From Glaciecola amylolytica (GTDB lineage Bacteria; Bacteroidota; Bacteroidia; Flavobacteriales_D; Crocinitomicaceae), in the NCBI GenBank assembly GCA_003856375.1, contig CP034120.1, positions 682,001 to 746,000 on the forward strand: DNA of 64,000 bases. Direction: 5' to 3'. The position numbers were made by a program, and so were the translations under genes. Shown piece after piece: positions 38,480 to 48,370 of this stretch. The notes under the pieces were generated by a model that was not told the DNA's origin, made no database searches, and was given only the letters and a program-made list of their open reading frames with translations. Each line of letters starts with the position of its first letter. The stretch's first letter is position 1.

Positions 38480-38589
38480 GACTTAAGCTTTAGTTCGACT
38501 AAACTAAGGATTCATCTTGACCGATTCATTTCCTTATGATTATTTATACAATCATCTGGCAGCGGAATAATAATACCAGAAGTTCGGAA

Positions 38590-39060
38590 TTACTTTTTCT
38601 GAGCCCGCCATTCTTTTAAAGACAATTCCCGGTCTTCTACCACATCGTAATAATAGATCTGATTGTCGGGATAAATTCTGAATTCAAAATAAGTAGCCAA
38701 AGCCTGACCGTTGTCTTCCGCAACAGAAACTCCGTAGTATTCCTGATCATCGGAAGGTTCTGATGAAATCCGGCCAACCAAATGTCGTTTTCCTTTGGAT
38801 TCCTTTTCAATTTTATCAGACAGCTCTTTCACCTCCGGAAGTTTCCAAACCTGGTCAATCAGCTTGTTTTCCTGATTCGATATTTTTACATGAACCTCTT
38901 TCGGTGGTTTTTCTACCTTGGTTTTCTCTTCCGGTTTTGTTTCTTCCTGCGGAACAGAAATAACCTCTTTTTCAACAGCTTGTTCTTCTGTCTTTTCATC
39001 GCTGCAGGATGCGAGCACTGCAACCAGAAAACCGATCGCTATGATTCTTTGATGCTTCAT
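38590..39060 (-). CDS. Lipoprotein of unknown function
   Basis: The product is about 156 residues. The start at 39060 gives MKHQRIIAIGFLVAVLASCS, a lipobox; six codons further upstream are open. A Glu/Lys/Pro-rich linker of about 40 residues leads to a C-terminal domain of ~95 residues with GVSVAEDNGQALATYFEF and PDNQIYYYDVVED. I do not recognise the fold. It is divergent from the serine-hydrolase lipoprotein gene. Confidence 0.68.
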   Translation of the reverse strand: MKHQRIIAIGFLVAVLASCSDEKTEEQAVEKEVISVPQEETKPEEKTKVEKPPKEVHVKISNQENKLIDQVWKLPEVKELSDKIEKESKGKRHLVGRISSEPSDDQEYYGVSVAEDNGQALATYFEFRIYPDNQIYYYDVVEDRELSLKEWRAQKK

Positions 39061-39194
39061 GTAACCCAAGATAGTCAAATTGACTTATAAATTAAGACGA
39101 TTTTGATTTTTTTGGCGAAGAGGAATCTGCGAAATTCTTTTACTGAATGATTTTCAACTAAGAACCGTTTTTGAAGATTTTCTATCTTTGCGCC

Positions 39195-40439
39195 ATGATT
39201 CAAAGAATGAATGTAAATTGGTTCTTGTTGGGTTGCCTTTTTGTTCTTTTCAGTTGTGAAACAAAAATGAAGCTTACTCAGGAAGATGAAGACCGGAAAA
39301 AAACTGTACAATCCCCGTTTCCGGCATTCAATAAGCTTCCTGAATCATTTATTCCTCATTATTACGACAGTATCAGTCAGTTTTACCGCAACCGCATTGC
39401 TCCCGATTTTAACGGAATGTTTTTGGTGGCGAAAAATGGTGAGATCGTTTATGAACGCTACAAAGGAATGGCGAATCATCAGTACAAACGACGTATAGAT
39501 AAACACACGCCGCTGCATGTTGCTTCCATTTCGAAAGTCGTTACGGCCGTTGTAATCTGTAAATTGGCAGATTCCGGTGATTTGGTTCTGGATAAAGATA
39601 TCCGTTCGTATCTGCCGGAAATCATGTATGAGGGAATTACGGTCAGAATGCTTTTGAATCACCGAAGCGGAATTCCGTATTATGGCTACTTTCCATATTC
39701 CATTTGGCCGGCAACTAAAACACTGACAAATCAGAAGATTGTGCAATTACTGAATCGATACAAAATGCCTTTGTATTTTCCTCCGAATTCGCAATTTTCC
39801 TACTGTAATACCAATTATGCCTTACTGGCTTTAATCGCCGAACGGATTACGCACAAGAAATTCCCCGTTTTGGCCCGGGAAATGATCTTTGAACCATTGG
39901 GAATGACGGATTCATTTATCAACGATGGTTCACAAAATTCGGACAGCTTATCTTTGTCTTATGATTCGAAAAACAGGGCGGAGCCTTTTACCAATCTGGA
40001 CGGAATTTACGGAGATAAAAACCTCTACACAACAGCCCGGGACTTATTGAAATTCGATAAAGCGACCTATTCCGGAACCTTTCTCAGTGATTCGATCAAG
40101 AAAGAAATGTTCCGCGGATACAGTTACGAACGGGAAGGGAAAAGCAACTACGGTTTGGGTTATCGTTTAAGAGAAGACAAAGGAAAATCGACTTTATTTT
40201 TTCACACGGGCTGGTGGCACGGAAGTACCGGTTGCTATGCTTCGCTGCGTCAGGATACGATTTGCATGGTGATCATTTCAAATCATTATACCCGGAAAGT
40301 CTTCGCAATTAACCGCTTGTCAACACTTTTCGGATCTTATCCGTATGAACCGTTAATTGATACAAAGGAAAACTTCGTTCAGCCAAACGTGGCAAAAACA
40401 CACGTGAATCAGGCAATTAACCGCAAGAAAAATGGGTGA
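39195..40439 (+). CDS. Serine hydrolase lipoprotein (beta-lactamase fold)
   Basis: The product is about 414 residues. The start at 39195 gives a lipoprotein signal ending LFVLFSC. The beta-lactamase/PBP fold shows S111-I-S-K114 as SxxK, YCN (in FSYCNTNYALLAL) as the second motif, and HTGWWHG as the third, so all three catalytic motifs appear intact. It could be a peptidoglycan DD-peptidase or an esterase. A TATCTTTG box lies five bases before the ATG. Its end overlaps the YchJ-family gene by 8 bases. Confidence 0.85.
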   Translation: MIQRMNVNWFLLGCLFVLFSCETKMKLTQEDEDRKKTVQSPFPAFNKLPESFIPHYYDSISQFYRNRIAPDFNGMFLVAKNGEIVYERYKGMANHQYKRRIDKHTPLHVASISKVVTAVVICKLADSGDLVLDKDIRSYLPEIMYEGITVRMLLNHRSGIPYYGYFPYSIWPATKTLTNQKIVQLLNRYKMPLYFPPNSQFSYCNTNYALLALIAERITHKKFPVLAREMIFEPLGMTDSFINDGSQNSDSLSLSYDSKNRAEPFTNLDGIYGDKNLYTTARDLLKFDKATYSGTFLSDSIKKEMFRGYSYEREGKSNYGLGYRLREDKGKSTLFFHTGWWHGSTGCYASLRQDTICMVIISNHYTRKVFAINRLSTLFGSYPYEPLIDTKENFVQPNVAKTHVNQAINRKKNG

Positions 40440-40821
40440 TACTTCAGCTTTATGTCATTGTTGCAGCGGGAAACCGTTTGAAGATTGCTGTGAACCGTTT
40501 TTGTCGGGAAAGGCATTTCCGGAAACCGCGGAGCAATTAATGCGCTCACGCTATTCTGCTTATGTGACTTTGAATAGTGCCTATATTCTGGAAACAACAG
40601 CGTCCAAATTCAGAAAGTACTATTCTCCGAAATCTATTTTGGAATGGGCTTCAAGCAGCACCTGGATTAGTCTGGAAATCGTTTCCTCAGAAGAGAAAAG
40701 AGTCAGATTCGTGGCAACTTACCTGGACGATCAACAGCAATTAACGCGTCACAAAGAAGACTCCAAATTTGAAAAATCCGGTGGCCGCTGGTATTTCCTG
40801 GACGGAAAAACGTTCGATTAA
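40432..40821 (+). CDS. YchJ-family (UPF0225) SEC-C protein
   Basis: The product is 129 residues. The N-terminal CHCCSGKPFEDCCEPFLSG is a SEC-C type cysteine cluster for a metal ion, and AEQLMRSRYSAYVTLNSAYI is the characteristic YchJ motif; an NTF2-like fold follows. The family has unknown function. It is translationally coupled to the upstream serine hydrolase gene by an 8-base overlap. Confidence 0.88.
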   Translation: MGDTSALCHCCSGKPFEDCCEPFLSGKAFPETAEQLMRSRYSAYVTLNSAYILETTASKFRKYYSPKSILEWASSSTWISLEIVSSEEKRVRFVATYLDDQQQLTRHKEDSKFEKSGGRWYFLDGKTFD

Positions 40822-40824
40822 TTT

Positions 40825-41781
40825 CTATTGAAACAACTCGGTTAAAACTCTTCCTTTTCCGGTAGGCATAGAGAAATGAAGCATTTCAGAAATCGTTTTG
40901 CTGATATCCAATTGCTCTGAAGCAGTCTTGTATTCTACATTTTTCTTGAAATCCGGTCCGATTGCCAATAAACTGATGTGTCGGCATCCTTCGCATCCGT
41001 CGCCATGACTGATATAACCGTCTTTGTGTCCGTCCAAATGTCTTCCGTGATCGTTGGTGATCAGTAAGGTTGTTTTGTTTTTCAATTTGTCATTCGCCTG
41101 AATGAAATTCCAAAGTTGGAAGGCGTAATCATCGCATTTTTGAATCGAACTCAGGTATTTTAGCCACTCTTTGGAATGTGCGTATGCATCTGCAGCCAAC
41201 AAATTTATCAGCATCAGATGAGGAGGCTTGTCGGTAGAAAGCACCTCTTTTACCTTGTCGAAAGTTTCCTGATCTCCGGCATAGTCGGAGCTGTTTCCGT
41301 TTGGTCCGCAATAAGTTTCAGGCTTGTAAACATTCCACCATTTTTTGTAATTCGTATTTCCCAATACTTCTAATTTTCCTTTACTGGAAATAACCCATGC
41401 GTCTGATTTCGGAACGTTCTTTTCTTTTAGATAATACTGGAACATGGACGGGTATTTGGGAAGTTTCTTTCCGCTGTTGGAAATGCTCTGATATCTTCCT
41501 GTAATGATTGCGGTGTGGCCTGAAATCGTGTAAGTAGGCCCGTTATTTCTGAAATTGCTCAGGAGAACACCTTCTTTTTTTAATTCATTTCCCAAATGAG
41601 GAATATACTTGTAGGTCGTGTCACCGAAGGTTTCCGTAAAACGCGGACCGTCAATAATCAGTACGATCACGTATTCCGTATTGTATTTTTTTATCGGTGT
41701 ATCAGGAGATTTTTTGAAATCAAATGAACTGGTCACCAAAACTCCAATTGCAATTACTGCTGATAGTAACAATTTAGTCAT
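40825..41781 (-). CDS. Alkaline phosphatase superfamily / phosphodiesterase-like protein
   Basis: The product is 318 residues with a signal-peptide-like N-terminus. Metal ligands of the alkaline-phosphatase superfamily can be read in order: D in VLIIDG, a Thr in GPTYTISGH (probable nucleophile), D and H in LLAADAYAH, D-H in ITNDHGRH, and H in HGDGCEGCRH. It would cleave a phosphate or sulfate ester outside the cytoplasm; the substrate is unknown. It lies back to back with the YchJ-family gene, with 3 bases between the stops. Confidence 0.82.
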   Translation of the reverse strand: MTKLLLSAVIAIGVLVTSSFDFKKSPDTPIKKYNTEYVIVLIIDGPRFTETFGDTTYKYIPHLGNELKKEGVLLSNFRNNGPTYTISGHTAIITGRYQSISNSGKKLPKYPSMFQYYLKEKNVPKSDAWVISSKGKLEVLGNTNYKKWWNVYKPETYCGPNGNSSDYAGDQETFDKVKEVLSTDKPPHLMLINLLAADAYAHSKEWLKYLSSIQKCDDYAFQLWNFIQANDKLKNKTTLLITNDHGRHLDGHKDGYISHGDGCEGCRHISLLAIGPDFKKNVEYKTASEQLDISKTISEMLHFSMPTGKGRVLTELFQ

Positions 41782-42167
41782 GCTTCATTTTAAGAACATA
41801 AAGTTACTTTTTTTAATCAAACAGCGGGTCATAGAATAAATTAAGGTGAGTTTGATACAAGAATTCCGTCGGATCGTTTATATCGACCAAGATTAAAATA
41901 GCTTAAATAAAATAAGTTCGTTTTTGTAACGTTTCGTAACTTTAGAATTCTATAATTCAGACTTCTGCTTATGATAATTTTTCTTTTGCAAACACACTTA
42001 TGCTTACCCGTTTCTAAGTTCTTGTTAAAGAGCAATCTAGATTTTAGTGTTGTTTTTAAAAAGTCTTTTATCATCAATAGGGCTATTACAACGGATTTAC
42101 TTTAGATTAACTTAAAGATGAGTTCATGTGTGAATTTCATCCGGAGAGAACAACTATTTCTTAAATT
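41782..42167. other. Gene-free intergenic stretch
   Basis: These 386 AT-rich bases separate the divergent phosphodiesterase and LytTR-regulator genes. I see no coding frame with family features, no RNA gene and no clear repeat. Promoters for both genes should lie here. Confidence 0.6.
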
Positions 42168-42920
42168 ATGAAGACGAAGAGAGTATTAATTATTGATGAC
42201 GAGATTGATGCCAGGCGTGTTATTTCCAAATATTTGGAGCGCTATTTCCCCAATTTTCAGGTTCTTGGAGAGGCAGATTCCTATAAATCGGCCGTTCAAC
42301 TGATCAATGAAACGGAGGCAGATTTGATTTTTATTGATATTAATCTTGGTGACGGAACCGGATTTGACGTGTTGGATGAAAGTGACGCATTTGCTGCACA
42401 GATCATTTTTACGACGGCCTTCGACCAGTATGCGGTAAAAGCTTTCAGATATCAGGCTCTGGATTATCTGATGAAACCGATCGATTCGGAATTGTTTGTA
42501 GAAGCGGTGAATCAGGCTTTGGATAAAGTGAGAGAACGCCGTTCCATGAGTGCCGATCAAATCATGATTTCTTACGGAAACGGAGAGCGGAAAATTTCGA
42601 TTCCAACAACGGACGGAATGTGTTTTGTGCGCCTGGATTCAATTATTTGCTTCGAAGCGGATAGTTCGTACTGCAAAGTCTTTTTGGATGATTCAAAAGA
42701 GATATTGGTGTCCAAACCCTTGAAGTTCTTCGACGATAAACTGCGGTCAAACGTTAATTTCATCCGTCCGCATAAATCATTCATCATCAATATGAAATTT
42801 GTAGATGAATATTTGAAGGAAGAAGGAGGATATATCAAATTGAAAAACGGATTGAAAATCCCGATTTCACGCCAGAAGAAAGAGGATGTGATTCGTGATT
42901 TGCAAACGCATTTTTTATAA
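42168..42920 (+). CDS. LytTR-family response regulator
   Basis: The product is 250 residues. The receiver domain (1-125) has the acidic pair D10/D11, the phospho-acceptor D57 in LIFIDINLGDG, and K103 in YLMKPID. A LytTR DNA-binding domain (~145-248) contains SIICFEADSSYCKVFL, FIRPHKSFIINMKFVDEY and IPISRQKK. Its natural partner is a LytS-type kinase; two such kinases without an adjacent regulator lie about 6.8 and 9.9 kb downstream, so a functional link is plausible but unproved. A hairpin shared with tolC ends the gene. Confidence 0.93.
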   Translation: MKTKRVLIIDDEIDARRVISKYLERYFPNFQVLGEADSYKSAVQLINETEADLIFIDINLGDGTGFDVLDESDAFAAQIIFTTAFDQYAVKAFRYQALDYLMKPIDSELFVEAVNQALDKVRERRSMSADQIMISYGNGERKISIPTTDGMCFVRLDSIICFEADSSYCKVFLDDSKEILVSKPLKFFDDKLRSNVNFIRPHKSFIINMKFVDEYLKEEGGYIKLKNGLKIPISRQKKEDVIRDLQTHFL

Positions 42921-42926
42921 AAAAAC

Positions 42927-42960
42927 AAGTAGGGACGCGATGTGCATTGTGTCCCTGCTT
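42927..42960. terminator. Bidirectional terminator-like hairpin
   Basis: AAGTAGGGAC pairs with GTCCCTGCTT over 10 bases with one G-U pair, between the convergent response-regulator and tolC-type genes. A-runs lie on its left and Ts on the minus-strand side. It probably serves both genes. Confidence 0.6.
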
Positions 42961-42980
42961 ATTCCCATATCGCGTTCCTG

Positions 42981-44288
42981 TTATGGGATCAATTTCTTAT
43001 AATCTCCTGTCAGCAATGCCAGATTCAAAACCGCCGTGCGAAGATTGAATTCGGAAGTAACCTGCCTGTTTTTCGCCTGAATAATCGAGAATTGGATTTC
43101 GCGCAATTCGAATTGTGTCAATGAACCGTTTTCAAAAGACTTCTGAGCAATTTCAAACATTTCTGTTGTATTGACAATCGAACGGTTTTCCAGGTTGTAC
43201 ATGCGCTCCGAATAGGTGTAATCCTGCCACGCTTTATCGACCTCGGTTTTAATGGATTGTTCCTGTTTCTGAACGGTCAGTTCCGCGTTTTCCTTTTGAA
43301 GCTTGTTGTTCTTAACAGCCGTCACATTCGACAAACCATCCAGAATGGTCCAGCTCAAGGTCAGTCCGACTCCCGGACCCAAACTCCTGTTGGAAGAAAG
43401 CAGCCCGACTTCGCTTTTGGAAATCGTTGCGGAATATTGTGCGTAGAATGACAGTTGCGGATAATAACGGCTCTGTAATTCTTTGCGTTGCTGGTCAATG
43501 ATCGCGATCTGACTTTTCTGAACCAACAAACTCGTATTCTGATTCAAAGCACTTTCCAGAACCGCATTCCGGTCGAGTGGCTGCATTGGCGGAATGTTGT
43601 CGTCCACATCGAATTGCAGATTTCCCGCATCTCCCATCACAGCTGCCAGATCTGCCTTCATCTTACTGATCGTATTCAGATGCGTGAGGTAATTCGAACT
43701 GTCGGCATTCAGATCCAAACGGGCCTGAAGCAATTCCAGATCGTTCGCTGCTCCGTTTTTGTGTTTCAGATCAATGAGATCAAAACGTTCCTTCGACAAT
43801 TGAATGGCATCTTCGTAAACGGTTTGCATGCGTTTGTAATATTGCAAACTGTAGTACAACACGGTTGCCTGATAAATGGACATTTCCATTTGAGCCGTCA
43901 TGTTGACTGTCGCCAGATCTTCCGAAAGTTGAAGCCGCTTGTCTCTTGCAAACATGGCAAATCCGTCAAAGAACGTCCAGTTCAAACGTGCAGCTGCAGT
44001 CAGGGAGTTATTGTTTGCTCCGTTCTTTTCATTGATCTGTCCCGAATAGAATTCCTGACGCGTATTGGTATTTGTCCAGCTTTGATCGGCGTTAATCCCG
44101 ACTGTTGGCAGATAGCCGGCTGCTCCGATGTTGTTTGCGTTTTCAGCAATCGTTGTATTGTTGCGTTGAATCAATACGTCGAAGTTTTTTTCCAGCGTTC
44201 GTTTGATCACTTCTTCGAAGCTTATAACCTGCTGTGAAAAAGCAAAGCTACCTGAAAAAAGCAGGGATAAAAGAATTAAGGTTTTCAT
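42981..44288 (-). CDS. TolC-family outer membrane efflux protein
   Basis: The product is 435 residues with a signal peptide (LLFSGSFAFSQQ) and two long helical repeats typical of TolC/OprM channels, including PTVGINADQSWTNTNTRQEF and RYYPQLSFYAQYSATIS. It would form the outer-membrane duct for the RND pump encoded upstream; its ATG overlaps the stop of the pump gene as ATGA. The operon order is marR, adaptor, RND pump, tolC. Confidence 0.93.
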   Translation of the reverse strand: MKTLILLSLLFSGSFAFSQQVISFEEVIKRTLEKNFDVLIQRNNTTIAENANNIGAAGYLPTVGINADQSWTNTNTRQEFYSGQINEKNGANNNSLTAAARLNWTFFDGFAMFARDKRLQLSEDLATVNMTAQMEMSIYQATVLYYSLQYYKRMQTVYEDAIQLSKERFDLIDLKHKNGAANDLELLQARLDLNADSSNYLTHLNTISKMKADLAAVMGDAGNLQFDVDDNIPPMQPLDRNAVLESALNQNTSLLVQKSQIAIIDQQRKELQSRYYPQLSFYAQYSATISKSEVGLLSSNRSLGPGVGLTLSWTILDGLSNVTAVKNNKLQKENAELTVQKQEQSIKTEVDKAWQDYTYSERMYNLENRSIVNTTEMFEIAQKSFENGSLTQFELREIQFSIIQAKNRQVTSEFNLRTAVLNLALLTGDYKKLIP

Positions 44289-47200
44289 GCTTTTACTTTT
44301 GATTTTTTTGATGTCAGATAGATATACAATCCCGGAATGACGAACAGGGTCAGGATGAGGGAAAATGCAAGTCCGCCCACGATCACAATTCCCATTGAAA
44401 TACGGCTGGTTGCAGCGTCTCCCAATGCCAGAGCAATCGGAAGCGCTCCCAATATCGTTGCCAGAGTGGTCATGAGGATTGGTCTGAGACGCTGGGCAGA
44501 AGCATCAATGATCGCATCTCTGATACTCAAACCTTCTTCTCGGCGCTGATTGGCAAATTCCACGATCAGGATTCCGTTTTTTGTAACCAAACCAACCAAT
44601 ACGATGATTCCGATCTCCGAGAAAATATTGAGAGTCTGATCGGTAATCCATAAGGAGAGAACGGCACCGGCCAAGGCAAGAACGATCGTGATCATGATAA
44701 TGACCGGATCGCTGAAACTTTCAAATTGTGCCGCCAAAATCAGGTAAATGAGAACTAAAGCAAGGAGGAATGCGAAAATAATACTGCTTCCGCTTTCGGC
44801 AAATTCTTTGGAAGTTCCGGCCAAACTGTGTGAGAAACTTTCAGGAAGTACTTCTCCGGCAATTTTGTCCATTGCGTTAATCCCGTCACCAATCGTAAAG
44901 CCATCATTCGGCATAGCCGAAACTGTTGCGGAAATGTAACGGTTGTAACGGTATAGCTGCGGCGGACTGGATTCATTTGAGATTTTGACAACGTTGTCAA
45001 TCGGAATCAGATTTCCCTGATCGGTACGCACCTGAACGGAACTTAAATCATCCGGATCATTTCGTTTTTCGCGCATTGCCTGACCGATTACCTGGTACTG
45101 TTTTCCGTTAAGAATAAAATACCCGTAACGCTGACCCGAAAAATAGAGTTGCAGGGTAGAAGCGATCTCTTTCACATCCACGCCCATGCTCATTGCTTTG
45201 TCACGGTCGATCTCTACTTGTAATTCCGGTTTATTGAATTTTAAATCCACGTCAACCATTTTAAAGGTAGGATCGCTCGAAGCTTTTTCCAGAAATTTCG
45301 GCAGTATTTCTTTCATCTGCTCAAAATTCGGTGCCTGAAGCACATATTGAACGGGAAATCCTGCAGATCGTCCACCTCCGATGGTTTGTTCCTGGATGAT
45401 CATGTTTTTCGCAAAATTGTAGGAGCCCAGAATCGGAGTAAGCGCATTGGCAATTTCTTCCTGAGTTCGTTTTCGTTCTTTCCCCGGAACTAAATTCACG
45501 CGTATAAATGAACTGTTGACTGCATTGGATGAGAAATTCGGAGAAGTAACTGCGATAATGTTTTCTTTTTCCGGCATGGTATCGATCAAATCAATCAACT
45601 GTTGCTGATGCTGATCCATGCGCTCAAAGGAGGTGCCTTCAGGAGCTGTGGAGCGAATTTGAAAACGACCTTTATCTTCCATCGGAGCGAGCTCTGTCTG
45701 TAGACCTAAACCTGCCCAAATAATAATAACGATACAGCCTGCCATTAGAATAAATGCGGTCCATGGTCGTTTTAGAAAACGCGTGAGACCATTACGATAT
45801 CCCGACATCAATTTGTCCAGCCATACTTCCGTCATTTTATAGAAACGGGAATGTTTTTCATTTTTCCTCAACAAGCGGGAACTCATCATTGGAGTCAAAG
45901 TCAGGGAAATAAATGCCGAAATGATCACGGAACCGGCAACAACCACTCCGAATTCCCGGAATAAGCGACCAGTTAATCCCTGAAGGAAAATAACAGGTAA
46001 GAATACAACAGAAAGTGTGATTGTTGTGGAGATGATGGCGAAGAAAATCTCGGATGAACCTTTGTGAGCTGCTTCCTTTGGGTCTTCCCCTTTCTCAACG
46101 CGTGAGTAGATGTTTTCCATTACAACAATCGCGTCATCGACCACCAATCCGGTTGCCAGAACGATTCCCAATAAAGTCAATAAATTGATCGAGAAATCGG
46201 AAATGTACATGATGAAAAAAGTTCCGATCAGGGAAATCGGAATAGCAATAATCGGGATCAGGGTGGTGCGCCAGTCGCGTAAAAACAGGAAAATAATGAT
46301 CACAACCAACCCGAAAGCAATCAGAATGGTTTCTTCCACTTCGGAGATCGATTTGCGGATGTTTTGTGTGGCATCTAAAGCAACACCTAAGCGGACATCG
46401 GAGGGAAGTTCCTTCTTGATTTGATCAATCTTCTTGTAAATCTCATCAACAATTTCAATGTAATTTGCTCCAGGCTGCGGATTCACAGCAATACCAATCA
46501 TCGGTGTGCCATGATTTCCCCGTAATAAGGTTCGCTCATTTTCCGGAGAGAGAGTAGCCTGACCAATGTCTTTCAGACGAACGATTTGCGTTCCTTTTTT
46601 TGCAACGATTATATTATTGAATTCATCTTCAGTAGAAAGTCTTCCGAATGTGCGAATCGTTAATTCTACTGAATTCCCTTCAATGCGTCCAGATGGTAAT
46701 TCTACATTTTGATTTAGCAGAGCACTTTGAACTTCGAAAGGAGTTACGTTCATACCGGTCATTTTCTCAGGATCCAGATTGAGTTTCATGGAGAATTTTT
46801 TTTCTCCCCAAATGCGGATTTCTGAGATTCCTTTTACCGTTTGAAGACGCTCCTTGAAAACATTGTTTCCCAAATCAGATAATTCCAGCAAGCTCTTTTT
46901 ATCTGATTGAACCGTTAAGGAGAAAATGGTTTCTGCATTTGCATCAGACTTCACAACCACAGGAGGATCTGAATCAGGAGGAAGATTCCGGATCGCTCCG
47001 GATACTTTATCACGTACATCATTTGCTGCGGCATCCAGATCGACGCTCAAATCAAATTCAACGGTAATGCTGCTTCGTCCGTCTGAACTGGTCGAACTAA
47101 CTGTTCGAATCCCTGAAATTCCGTTAATAGCTTCTTCAAGAGGTTCGGTAATCTGAGATTCAATCACATCCGGGTTTGCTCCGACGTAATTGGTTGTAAC

Positions 47201-47338
47201 GGTAATGATCGGGGGATCGACGGAAGGAAATTCGCGTACGCCCAAAAAGATGAACCCGATGATTCCGAAAAGTACAACCACGATAGACAGAACCGATGCG
47301 AGAACGGGTCTGTTAATACTTAGTGAAGCTATATTCAT
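44285..47338 (-). CDS. RND-family efflux pump permease (HAE1 type)
   Basis: The product is 1017 residues with 12 membrane segments and two large periplasmic loops, the usual AcrB-like layout. ATGLVVDDAIVVMENI holds the paired aspartates of the proton relay in TM4; GYFILNGKQYQVIGQ and the FPSVDPPIITVTTNYVGAN motif near the N-terminus are also typical. With the adaptor and outer-membrane protein on either side it should form a tripartite exporter. Substrates cannot be inferred. It overlaps both neighbours by four bases (ATGA). Confidence 0.95.
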   Translation of the reverse strand: MNIASLSINRPVLASVLSIVVVLFGIIGFIFLGVREFPSVDPPIITVTTNYVGANPDVIESQITEPLEEAINGISGIRTVSSTSSDGRSSITVEFDLSVDLDAAANDVRDKVSGAIRNLPPDSDPPVVVKSDANAETIFSLTVQSDKKSLLELSDLGNNVFKERLQTVKGISEIRIWGEKKFSMKLNLDPEKMTGMNVTPFEVQSALLNQNVELPSGRIEGNSVELTIRTFGRLSTEDEFNNIIVAKKGTQIVRLKDIGQATLSPENERTLLRGNHGTPMIGIAVNPQPGANYIEIVDEIYKKIDQIKKELPSDVRLGVALDATQNIRKSISEVEETILIAFGLVVIIIFLFLRDWRTTLIPIIAIPISLIGTFFIMYISDFSINLLTLLGIVLATGLVVDDAIVVMENIYSRVEKGEDPKEAAHKGSSEIFFAIISTTITLSVVFLPVIFLQGLTGRLFREFGVVVAGSVIISAFISLTLTPMMSSRLLRKNEKHSRFYKMTEVWLDKLMSGYRNGLTRFLKRPWTAFILMAGCIVIIIWAGLGLQTELAPMEDKGRFQIRSTAPEGTSFERMDQHQQQLIDLIDTMPEKENIIAVTSPNFSSNAVNSSFIRVNLVPGKERKRTQEEIANALTPILGSYNFAKNMIIQEQTIGGGRSAGFPVQYVLQAPNFEQMKEILPKFLEKASSDPTFKMVDVDLKFNKPELQVEIDRDKAMSMGVDVKEIASTLQLYFSGQRYGYFILNGKQYQVIGQAMREKRNDPDDLSSVQVRTDQGNLIPIDNVVKISNESSPPQLYRYNRYISATVSAMPNDGFTIGDGINAMDKIAGEVLPESFSHSLAGTSKEFAESGSSIIFAFLLALVLIYLILAAQFESFSDPVIIMITIVLALAGAVLSLWITDQTLNIFSEIGIIVLVGLVTKNGILIVEFANQRREEGLSIRDAIIDASAQRLRPILMTTLATILGALPIALALGDAATSRISMGIVIVGGLAFSLILTLFVIPGLYIYLTSKKSKVKA

Positions 47339-48366
47339 CGTGTTACGATTTTAGTTTTCACGGGAACTCCCGGTCGAACAGCCAGTAAACCTGAGATTAG
47401 TACCAAATCACCGACTTTCAGATTTCCGATTACCTGCACTTTATCAGGAGTACGGAGTCCGGTTTCTACAGCGACTTCTTCAACCAATCCGTTGCGGACA
47501 ACAAAGATTTTTTGCCCTTTCAGAATCGGGACGATACTTTCCGACGGAATCATGAAGGCATTTTCTTCTTTTCCCATGTCGTAATCAATGGAAACAAACT
47601 GTCCGGCGATCAACCCTCCGGGATTCGGAAGCGAAGCGCGAACGGTCATCATGCGGGTTCCTTCGTCGATTCGTGGTTCAAAAGCGTATACTTTTCCGGA
47701 ATAACTTTGAGAATTCCCGTCTGTTTTGAACTGAATCACCTGGCCGTTTTTTACATTTTTAGCGAATTTTTCCGGAACAGCAAACTCGATTTTCACCGGA
47801 TTTTCCTGAACAATTGAAGTGATCAGCGTAGTACTTGAAATAAATGCTCCTTCACTCACGTGCCGCAGTCCCACTTTTCCCGAAAAAGGGGCTTTGATCG
47901 TTGCTTTTGAAATCTGTACATTCAATAATTCGAGTTTTGCTTTTGCGTCCGCCAATGCTGATTCGGCTACCTCGTATTCCTGCAGGCTGATTCCTTTTGC
48001 CTGATAAAGACTCTTTTTTCGGGCTTCATCTTTCTGTGCCAGATCCAATTCAACCAATAACTGAGATTTTTGCGCTTTCAGAATGTCGGAATCAACCTGA
48101 ACGAGTACGGAGCCTTTTGCCACACTTTGTCCTTCTTTGAAAGAAATGTGCTGAATGCGTCCGGAAACTTCCGAATAAACATCAACTTGCTCGTTGGGAA
48201 TGATCGAACCGGGAATGGAAATGGAGCGAACTACTTCGCCGGCTTCAACTTTGATCACATCTACCGTAACCATAGGTGCTTGCTGAGCTTTCAGATCTTT
48301 TTTTTCTTCTCCGCAGGAAGCGGCCAGAAGTACAAGTGCTAAGATGGGGGTTATTTTCAGTATCAT
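47335..48366 (-). CDS. RND efflux periplasmic adaptor (membrane fusion protein)
   Basis: The product is about 343 residues. I start at 48366, where MILKITPILALVLLAASC gives a lipoprotein signal and the gene begins 4 bases after the marR-like stop; an ATG 10 codons upstream is open but would overlap that gene. A lipoyl/hairpin region (IQHISFKEGQSVAKGSVLVQ; KATIKAPFSGKVGLRHVSEG) and a beta-barrel follow. It links the pump to the TolC-type channel. Confidence 0.92.
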   Translation of the reverse strand: MILKITPILALVLLAASCGEEKKDLKAQQAPMVTVDVIKVEAGEVVRSISIPGSIIPNEQVDVYSEVSGRIQHISFKEGQSVAKGSVLVQVDSDILKAQKSQLLVELDLAQKDEARKKSLYQAKGISLQEYEVAESALADAKAKLELLNVQISKATIKAPFSGKVGLRHVSEGAFISSTTLITSIVQENPVKIEFAVPEKFAKNVKNGQVIQFKTDGNSQSYSGKVYAFEPRIDEGTRMMTVRASLPNPGGLIAGQFVSIDYDMGKEENAFMIPSESIVPILKGQKIFVVRNGLVEEVAVETGLRTPDKVQVIGNLKVGDLVLISGLLAVRPGVPVKTKIVTR

Positions 48367-48370
48367 AGAA

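Noticed and set aside
43488-44237. 249-codon open frame on the plus strand
   Set aside because: It is antisense to the tolC-type gene, which has clear family motifs and operon context.
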